Shown: positions 56,891 to 64,000 of the stretch, in pieces
Position numbering within the stretch: the first letter of the stretch is position 1
Layout of the letters: the number at the start of each line of letters is the position of its first letter
Assembly (NCBI GenBank): GCA_037447655.1
Contig: JBBHKE010002842.1
Span: 62,001 to 126,000 of the forward strand
DNA: 64,000 bases
From: Zygnema cylindricum
Taxonomy: Eukaryota > Streptophyta > Zygnematophyceae > Zygnematales > Zygnemataceae
Reading direction: 5' to 3'
Program-made: the position numbers and the translations under genes
Notes under the pieces: generated by a model
Databases searched by the model: none
What the model was told of the DNA's origin: nothing
Seen by the model: only the letters and a program-made list of their open reading frames with translations

Positions 56891-57939
56891 TGAAACTCTG
56901 AGACCTCCATAAGTCCTCAGAGTGGACAGCTTCCAAGAAGCCTCTAGGATAATCCTGACCCCTTTGTGTTTCAGCAAAAACAACTGCCACCCTGGCAGAC
57001 AAAAACTCTGACCTCCTATACCCCTGCGAAGGGAAGACTCCCCTGAGTCGATAGCAAAAAGAATCTCTGAATTTGCTCCCCTGAGCAGTAAGTTATGGAG
57101 GGTCAAAGTTGACCTTTTGTACAGAAGCTCTCTGGGAGAGAGGGTCCTATCTTCTAATTTTTCTAAGTCCTATCTCTCTCACAGACTCTATCTACTGATG
57201 TACGGAACCAATCAGATTTCTCCTCCGTACATAAAAGTACAGTCGCCGGTGTACTTTATGTACGGAAATTGTACAACATGGCCTTAATGTCGACACATGT
57301 CATATCCGGATTCGGTGCCGTAATCTCCGGAGATACCACGATCCAATGTAATCTCGCCACGTGTCATCCGATGTGGCGATGCCCACAAACCGCCGAATTC
57401 TTCTTCCGAGATCTCGGCGCGAATTCCGGCCGTCCGATTAAATTCACATTTGATCGTAGCCGTAATAAATACATGCGCGGTATTTGTTTTGCTTACGAAA
57501 TCAATGCGCGGTATTGATTTCTTATCCGTACCGCAATTCGTACTTTTACACTACCAGATCTATGTATCCCGTTAACAATTATAGTTAAATGATTTATCCT
57601 ACGAATTAATGTTTAATTAATTATCGTACTATATAATACGTAAGACTACATCTAGACTTAACGGCTAAGGCTACCGGCTATTTACTGTCTGTCGGCCGGC
57701 AGGTACTAGGATCAAATCCTGTGGCCGGCATATACCTTTTAGTAAATAATCCCCTAACTAATATAAGTTTCACGTAAACCTCAGGATAGCCTAGGTAGCC
57801 ATGGCTCTAGCTTCCTCTCGAATTTCTCAGTGACTGCGACAAGTTTGAGAGTTTGGAGAGAGAAGTTAGAGGTAGACTGCCCTGGCTTCTTTATTTCTAT
57901 TCAGACCTAGAAAATACTTTAAAACCATTAATTTCTACA
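56891..57939 (-). mobile_element. solo LTR, copia family (1049 bp)
   Basis: TGAAACTCTGAGACC...TTTCTACA, alignable end to end with the 891-bp LTR (CCTCTAGGATAAT, GACTCCCCTGAGTCGA, GAGCAGTAAGTTATGG). Exact 5-bp duplication CAAAG at 56886-56890 and 57940-57944. No internal region, so it is a product of LTR-LTR recombination. Inserted in an older, oppositely oriented LTR. Confidence 0.9.
57657..57732 (+). other. tRNA-like module in the solo LTR
   Basis: ACTTAACGGCTAAGGC (A-box-like) and TAGGATCAAATCCTGTGG (B-box-like, with a short self-pairing arm). It occupies the slot of 13620-13687 in the intact element; the segment between the boxes is different and GC-rich (GTCGGCCGGCAGG). Confidence 0.5.
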
Positions 57940-58099
57940 CAAAGGTCGTACAAAAAGTACATCGGCAGTAGTACTTTTATGTACTGTACAGTATTCTGAT
58001 TCGTTCGTACAGTTAGTACATAGGGGTTGTGAGAGGGAGCTAGGACCTAGAAAAATCTGGTGATGGTCTTCTCTCTCTTTGAGAGGTTGTATAAAATTG

Positions 58100-58939
58100 T
58101 AGTGTTGTGTATCGGTAAGGATTTGATGATAACCGATATGGGCCTTTTTTTGGGGACCCGATAATCGATACATTGGTATGATATATCGCTATCGGTCTTA
58201 TTGCCGATAACGATAACTATCGGCGATAATTGTATGAGCCGTACAGATAAATTTACGGCATATACACTCAACTGTACGTCTTATTCCCCGGCGCGCCCTA
58301 CTCACAACCCCTGAGGTACCTACCAATCAAATCATTTGTACAAGAAGAAAGTACAGTAGCCGCCATAAGATGTGTACGACTTTAATACGGCTCTAGTTAA
58401 AATGATGTACCTTTCACATCCGACGTCGTGGCTTTGTCCTTTAATTTTTGGGATCCACTGAAAACCTGCCACGTGTCAATCCGTCGGCTTTTTTGGCAAA
58501 AGCCGCCAAAAAAGCCATTCCGAGATGTCGGCGCTCACGATGACCGTCCGTCGTATTTTCTCATTGAATTTTGTCCGTTCGATTCCCGCGGCGCGCATAA
58601 TGTTATTTTGCATCCGTTGTACTTTGTGTCCGCCGTCTTTTTACCGTTGCATGATGATCAGTTTATCGCTACATTTCCGTACGTTCCCGTAAAATTTATG
58701 TTCAGTTAACCGCCCAAAAAGTACTACAAAGTTCAACGTATTTTTTCGTCAAATTCCGTACATTTCATGTAAACAACGGTACATTTATCGTAAATTTAAC
58801 GTTCAGTTTACCGGACAGAAAGCACTCAGGACAGAAAGTATAGAAAGTACAAATATATCGGGACCGCTAATCGTTCGATAACCGATAACTATCGGTATCG
58901 GTGTTATCGCGATAAGTTTTTTATCGATACACAACACTA
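58100..58939. mobile_element. hAT-like non-autonomous element, family D (840 bp)
   Basis: Ends TAGTGTTGTGTATCGG and TATCGATACACAACACTA. Exact 8-bp duplication TAAAATTG at 58092-58099 and 58940-58947. The interior has CCGATAACTATCGG words and a GTAC-rich part. No transposase. It lies in the old copia LTR. Confidence 0.92.
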
Positions 58940-59169
58940 TAAAATTGGCATTTTTGCCGGCTTATTACTTATCGCCTGGTTGGGCGTTTTCAGAGATTCT
59001 TTTTCTTACAGACTCGAGGAGTCCAAGCTGCACAGGGGTGCAGTCAAATTGTCTGCTTGTCTACTTGGGTAGCAGTGGTTGCCATTGAAAGTAGGTTAGT
59101 TAATAACTATTTAGAGGCTTCCTGTACTCTGTAGTCTAATGGAGGACACCAAGTTTCAACACTCGGGAC

Positions 59170-60721
59170 AGTTGAACTCTAGCAAGGTGGGGAAAAGGTG
59201 AACCTTTTTGGATTGATTGGAGAGAATCGGGATCGTTCCATATATCCTTCCGTCTTGCTCCGATTGATGCCTGCCCCTCCACGTCTGCTGCAAACGTTGA
59301 CAATTCCCCCCTAGATTACGGAAGCCAAATAAATTTTAAAGAAGCCCGAATAATTCACAAACTGATTTTGGGATCTTCGTCGTGAGAGGCACCGGTAGAA
59401 TCCCTGGTGGATTGGCCAGGATTCCTGCTAAATCCATATGCGTTCCCATGGATTTCTCCTGCCCGGTGGATTATGCTAAAATCATATTCATGCAGTATTA
59501 AAACCCATCAGGCCAGCTTGCCGGTTAGTTTACTATTCTCCATAATCCACTAGAGAGGCTGGTAATCCGTAATCAAAGTGAAATAGACCCCGTACAGATA
59601 TGGTCGGAAATGTTAGATTGCCCCTACAGCTGCAAGTAACTCCGCGTGATAGCTGCTGTAATTCCTTCCGCTCGGTTATTGCTTCTACTGGCGTAAGCCA
59701 CCACATATTGGCCTCAGCATCATCCAATTGAGCTAACACAACTCTCAATCCAAACCTGCTCCAATCGGTGTAAAAGAGGAAAGGTTTCTTATGATTGGGC
59801 ATCCGGAGTACCAGGTGCTGCTTCAAGGCATCATTCAAGTACTGGAAGGATTTTTGATGTTCCTCAACCCACTGCCAATCTTGGTCCTTCCGTAGTAACA
59901 GGTTTAATGGTTGAGCGTGACTGCTGAACTCCGGAATGAACCTGCGGTAGTAATTAGCCAACCCGAGAAAAGTACAGAGGGCCGAGATGTCTTAAGGTGG
60001 AGGGACAGTGTCAAGGGTGGCTACCTTGACCATATGGGGACCCACTGTCTCGTGTGTAACTTCATGTCCCAGGTAAATAGTTTTCTGTACTCCAAAAATA
60101 CCTTTGCCCAGGTAACATTTCAAGCCCGATGCTTGGAGGGCATGGAGGACAATTTGTATGTGCTCCAAGTGCTCTTTGAAATTTTTGGAGAAAATGATAA
60201 CATCATCGATGTAGAATATGGCGCACTCAATTCCTCGGAAAGCTTCGTCCATTGCTCGCTGGAACTTTGCAGGTGCATTCTTGAATCCGAATGGCATGTA
60301 GAGCCACTCATACAACCTGGAACCTGCCCAAAATACTATTCTCTTCCGGTGTTTTGGTTCCATAGCAATTTGGTGAAACCCATTTTTCATGTCAAGGGTT
60401 GAGTAAATTGTGGCCCCGGCAAGAGAGTCAAAAATCTCTTTCGGGGTCGGCATCACATATCTGTCAGGGAAGGTGGTCATGTTCAGCATGCGATAGTCCC
60501 CACACATCCGAAAATCTATTGTTTTCCGCGAGGAATCTTTCTTGGGAGGGAGGACTGTTGGAAAAGCGAACCCATGGAGTCACGTACTCCCGCACCAATC
60601 CGGCATCTACCAAAGTTTGGAACTTGGCGGAAATGAACTCTTTTTCTTTAAAGCTGAGAGGATACTGCTTTTGCCAAACAATTGTCGTCTCGTCTATTAA
60701 GTCTATTGTGAAAAGAGTCAT
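59170..60721 (-). pseudogene. Ty3/gypsy reverse transcriptase and RNase H relic
   Basis: Minus-strand pol of a gypsy element whose gag side is cut off by the copia fragment at 60722. 60721-60464 holds the start of RT (KEKEFISAKFQTLVDAGLVR). A frameshift leads to 60507-59992 with CGDYRMLN, STLDMKNGFHQI, PFGFKNAPAKFQRAMDEAF and the active site FYIDD. A stop then leads to 59961-59533 with NYYRRFIPEFSSHAQPLN and RNase H (FLFYTDWSRFGL). Further left, degraded KLTGKLA and EYDFSIIHRAGE mark the RNase H end. RT order before integrase confirms Ty3/gypsy. Several stops; inactive. Confidence 0.9.
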
Positions 60722-60852
60722 TTTTGAAAAGAGGTAATTAAACAGTTCACTTCTCTACTTTAGTTTTACTTTAAGGAGAGAGAGTGAGGATCCAAGGCAC
60801 GCCATGGTTGCCGCCATCTTTAGAAAGTGGCAGAATTTGAAGTTGAGGATAT

Positions 60853-60946
60853 TTTACCAAAATGTTGTCTACGTTCAGATTTGAACTTGGGTCTCTGGTT
60901 CACTATGTAGACGTTAGCCTTATCGACTAAGGCATTACCGAAACGA
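60853..60946 (-). other. tRNA-like module in the truncated copia LTR
   Basis: On the minus strand TAATGCCTTAGTCGATAAGGC (A-box-like) and CCCAAGTTCAAATCTG (B-box-like). The LTR sequence flanking the module matches 13620-13687, but the segment between the boxes (AACGTCTACATAGTGAACC) does not. Confidence 0.5.
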
Positions 60947-61608
60947 TACACGTGACAAATTTCAAAGGTATATAAACATTACCGCGACGGCTAATTAACA
61001 CCAACTTAACGAACAGGAACAATTCATGCACGTACGCGAATCTCAACTGTGTATATATATTTTGATCGGACTGCCAACAATGTAGCCACCACTTGAAGTG
61101 AGCTTTTGGCAACATTCGAAGATTGTGTCACGCGGTGCCACGTGGCGCCGCATTATTTGATATCGGAGAAGATGGGAGGAGGAACTATGGCTTCCGATTT
61201 GAGAGGTGTCACCTTGTAAACCATGTCGTACAATGGACGTAAAATAAGTACATCGCCACTGTACCTTCTTGTACTATATAGTGTTCCTATTGGACTAGGG
61301 TTTATTATTAGGTAGTCGTGAGTAGGCAAATCAAGACTTAGTGATATTTAGGTACAACTCTCTAAGAGAGCTTGTAACTATAAAGCTCATCTTTCACCAT
61401 CCATAACTTATTGCTTAGGGGAGCAAATTCATTGATTCTTTTTGCGTTTGACTCAAGGGAGTCTTGTCCTCACAGGGGTGAGGGTGGTCAGAATATTTGT
61501 GTGCCTTGGCGGCACTTATTCAGTGGGAAAGTGGAAGGGGCAAATATTATCCTAGAGGCTGTTCATAGGCTGTTCATTCTGTGGGTCAATGGAGACCACA
61601 TAATTTTA

Positions 61609-61621
61609 GGTTATGGGCCCA
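61609..61621 (+). promoter_or_regulatory. primer-binding site of the truncated copia copy
   Basis: GGTTATGGGCCCA directly after the LTR, identical to the site in the intact element even though the LTR has diverged. Confidence 0.85.
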
Positions 61622-61862
61622 TATTTGATGGATCAGACTTTTTATATTGGAAAATGATGACGTTTGAGAAGCATCTATGGGGCATAGTGTCTGGACAAAT
61701 TCGATGCCCACCTCCACCTAGGTTTGGAGGGACACGTTTTTCTGGCACCTCCGCCACTACTGTAGCGAGAACAACTGCCACCATCACCGAGGATGAAGAT
61801 GAGATAGGAGAGAAGATTTTCATGAAAGGAGAAAAATGAGGAGTTGCAACTCAAGTGACATC

Positions 61863-62686
61863 GCCTACGTTAAAAAATTCACAATTCGCGAATTAAAACC
61901 CTTCCTAACTAAATGAAAACGCGTGAACCTACATGGGTTCATGACTTAAAATACAACCAATCAACGTGCGTCTCCAACATTTCGAAATCGCACGTCGCGT
62001 CACCAATGTTTTGAAATCGTACGTCGCGTCACTACTATTTTGAAACCGTACGTCGTGGAATTCATGTCTTGAAATTGTACATCGCGTCACGCCAAAATTT
62101 GCGACAAAAACTAAAGTACGGACGTTATCGCTCATGCGAATATGTATCTCCATGTCACCCGCGGAATTCTCGGCGTCACTTCGAAGTAAGTAAACAATAA
62201 TTTATGCGTTCAAACATGATTTTTACACGAAACAAAATTAGTGTGGCTCCAACTCGTGATATTCTACAAATAAACAAAATTGATGTCCTGACACAATGCG
62301 GCAAAACAACTGTCGTTCATGTGTCTAATCAAACCTAGAAACATAAAACCTAACCACCTGGCGAGTAGAAAACGTAGAACAAACAATAGTAAAGCAAATC
62401 CCTAAGCAAAAGGAATTATAATACAAAGCAAAAATGAATATGACAATGTGAAAAGGAAATAACAGGTGGAAGGGATAAAAGGTGGAAGGTGAGTGGGGAG
62501 CCGAGAGAGAGATCCATTTATTCCCCCCCCCCCCCCAGCTCCTTAGCCTTCGGCAGAGCTGGCCAACACAATCGTAAGCTCACAAAGACGCGAATCGAAA
62601 GTCTCCTCAGTAGCGAGTATCCTCGTGGAATCCAAATGTAACGTAAAATCTTGGAAATAACGTGAGCACCAATCTTGGAATGCTCC
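61863..62686. other. unassigned, with a short tandem repeat
   Basis: 61972-62090 holds about four degenerate copies of a 30-bp unit (TTGAAATCGTACGTCGCGTCAC). A C-run is at 62523-62537. On the minus strand the frame after the gag-protease stop stays open down to 62556 and may be part of that protein. Confidence 0.5.
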
Positions 62687-64000
62687 TTAATAGTCACGTA
62701 ATTTGTACCTTGTGAAACTCAACATCCCATTAGAAGTTGTGTTAACAATCGAGAGAATGCATGGAGAGATGTCAGCAGCATAAGCCGGAAGTGCTGTGGC
62801 CAAATGCGCCATGATACGCAATGGGTTCCGTGCCGAAATAAGTGGAAGACAAATCTTCCGAATAAAAAAGTGATTAGGTCTGTAAGAGAATGTTTGGTCA
62901 TTCATATCTACATCAACACCAACCCAAAAAAGAATGTCTTGGCCAACCAAACATTCGTAATCGCTACACTTAGTAACGAGTGCATGTGAAGACATTTCAT
63001 AAAATTCAGTTTCGGTTTCGGTTTGAAACTGAAACACGACGGGGTCTTTGGTGATTCCAATGACCGACTCCGTGGTACCAGCAAAAGTTAGTAACCGTGT
63101 GGTTGTGGGTTGCAGCTTGTTTGCCGTGAGGCGAAGCTTCAACGCAAATCCGGATCCAATGTTCACGGGTTTGGCTCCGGTGTCTATAAGAGGGAGGGAA
63201 GGTGCGACACCATTGACTATGAATGAGTGTCGCCTGTTATCAAGAAAGATGATGTGGGGATCCAATATGAGACGTTTGTCCCCCGAAATTGGGTGGACTG
63301 CTGACAGATTGCGATTCATCTGCAACGCGCGTAAAGCAGCGGCTACAGCAACCTCACCCGAAATAGGGGAGGCCTTGGGCAAGTCCTCAATCATAGACGA
63401 CAGGATGCTGTTACGTTCCTTGACGCGATGAGAATCTTGGATTGTACTATCCAAGATTGTTAGTGCTTCAACTATAATAGCCGAAGCCGTTTCAGGAAGA
63501 GGGGAGAGAGTTTCTTTCTTGAAAGATAGTGGGATTCGAGAATTTGTTACTTTTCCAACTCGATTATGATCTGCCGAGCCTTTGTCAACCGTGGCTCCTT
63601 GTTGTTCGACGGTAGAATCCCGAAGGGTTTGACTGGCCAACGTCAGCATATGAACGACGGTTCGGGCCATTGCGGTAAATTGCGGCTTCATTTCAGCGAT
63701 GAAGGTTGCGAACTGTTCTTTCATTATAGCCGCCATAGTAGCTCCCCGCTCTATCTTTTCTCTCTCTTTACGGGAAATTTTAGGAGGAGTAGATTTTTTT
63801 TCGGTCTCTTTAGGTGGGGTGACTGGCTTGGCCGAACAGGGGGGAATACCCCCATTCTTGATTTGATTTTGATATAAGAACTCTGGGTTATTAATATGGC
63901 ATCGATGGGCATAATGTCCCATTTGATAACAGTTAGTGCATGTGGTCGTCTTATCTGGACACATGCGGGCCTCATGCCCCGTTTCCCCGCAGCAAAACAC
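62687..64000 (-). CDS. gag-protease of a Ty3/gypsy-like element (partial)
   Basis: 438 codons including the stop, running off the right edge, so the N-terminus is missing. Zinc knuckles near the start: CGETGHEARMC (first Cys irregular or altered) and a canonical CTNCYQMGHYAHRC. A Lys/Pro-rich linker and a helical segment follow, then a retropepsin domain with LIDTGAKPVNIG (active-site DTGA, about 273) and YECLVGQDILFWVGVDVD. No reverse transcriptase follows directly: the frame ends TRYKLRDY-stop, and sequence beyond 61863 is copia. It could be the 5' half of the gypsy element at 54.8-60.7 kb or a separate one. The frame is intact in the visible part, suggesting modest age. Confidence 0.8.
   Translation of the reverse strand: MFCCGETGHEARMCPDKTTTCTNCYQMGHYAHRCHINNPEFLYQNQIKNGGIPPCSAKPVTPPKETEKKSTPPKISRKEREKIERGATMAAIMKEQFATFIAEMKPQFTAMARTVVHMLTLASQTLRDSTVEQQGATVDKGSADHNRVGKVTNSRIPLSFKKETLSPLPETASAIIVEALTILDSTIQDSHRVKERNSILSSMIEDLPKASPISGEVAVAAALRALQMNRNLSAVHPISGDKRLILDPHIIFLDNRRHSFIVNGVAPSLPLIDTGAKPVNIGSGFALKLRLTANKLQPTTTRLLTFAGTTESVIGITKDPVVFQFQTETETEFYEMSSHALVTKCSDYECLVGQDILFWVGVDVDMNDQTFSYRPNHFFIRKICLPLISARNPLRIMAHLATALPAYAADISPCILSIVNTTSNGMLSFTRYKLRDY

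Larger units (their letters stand above)
56290..59158 (+). mobile_element. old copia-family LTR, interrupted by two later insertions
   Basis: Pieces 56290-56890, 57945-58099 and 58948-59158 align in order with the plus-oriented LTR of the copia family: CCTTGTCGTACAA, GTACATCGGCAGTAG, GGCTTATTACTTATCGCC, GATTCTTTTTCTTACAGACTC, and a terminal GGACACCAAGTTTCA. The gaps are exactly the solo LTR and the hAT element. It splits the gypsy pol frame. The left edge is approximate and its TSD was not found. Confidence 0.6.
60722..61862 (+). mobile_element. truncated copia element: LTR, PBS and 5' gag
   Basis: LTR 60722-61608 (887 bp), same family as 12942-13832 but clearly diverged. Primer-binding site at 61609-61621, then the start of gag (FDGSDFLYW, EKHLWGIVSGQIRCPPPP) to about 61862, where homology ends within TCAAGTGACA. 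A 14-bp loss after the PBS changes the gag frame. Only the 5' end is present, so it is a truncated or rearranged copy. Confidence 0.9.

Overview
The window looks like nuclear DNA of a photosynthetic eukaryote of the green lineage, possibly a streptophyte alga or other non-flowering plant. The sequence does not fix the species. Three things point there: a radical-SAM lipoyl synthase with a Ser/Pro-rich plastid-type leader, an intronless homologue of the chloroplast outer-envelope channel OEP21, and a plant RLCK/U-box-type protein kinase. Genes carry GT-AG introns of roughly 190-1200 bp. The DNA is AT-rich and most of it is transposon.

Layout. 0.7-3.4 kb: a three-exon receptor-like cytoplasmic kinase (minus). 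3.4-27.2 kb: a gene-poor block of small DNA transposons, including TA-flanked elements whose ends read CACCG(N)2AATCG, hAT-like elements with 8-bp target-site duplications (TSDs), and a 0.7-0.8 kb family with GGGCGTG ends. Inside it sits one intact 6.2-kb Ty1/copia retrotransposon at 12942-19153 (minus) with 5-bp TSDs, near-identical LTRs and an uninterrupted 1478-codon gag-pol frame; a copia integrase relic lies at 25.1-25.7 kb. 28.0-31.8 kb: a six-exon secreted GH26 glycoside hydrolase (plus). 32.6-34.9 kb: more small elements and a GTAC-rich repeat. 35.9-41.0 kb: seven-exon plastidial lipoyl synthase (plus), with a hAT-like element in intron 3. 44.7-45.2 kb: OEP21 homologue (minus). 45.3-48.2 kb: simple repeats, a minisatellite and a young hAT-like element. 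49.2-50 kb: a reverse-transcriptase relic. 50.4-54.8 kb: LTR-like units, one carrying a ~600-bp inverted duplication. 54.8-60.7 kb: a decayed Ty3/gypsy pol (minus) split by an old copia LTR that was itself hit by a younger solo LTR and a hAT element. 60.7-61.9 kb: a truncated 5' end of the copia family. 62.7-64.0 kb: gag-protease of a gypsy-like element running off the window.

The four host genes are unrelated in function, and I see no cluster or pathway linking them beyond two plastid proteins (lipoyl synthase, OEP21). The most unusual biology is in the mobile DNA. The copia family has a primer-binding site complementary to the anticodon arm of initiator tRNA-Met, so the site necessarily contains ATG, and that ATG is in frame with gag. 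Every copia-type LTR in the window also carries a tRNA-like A-box/B-box module whose middle differs between copies.
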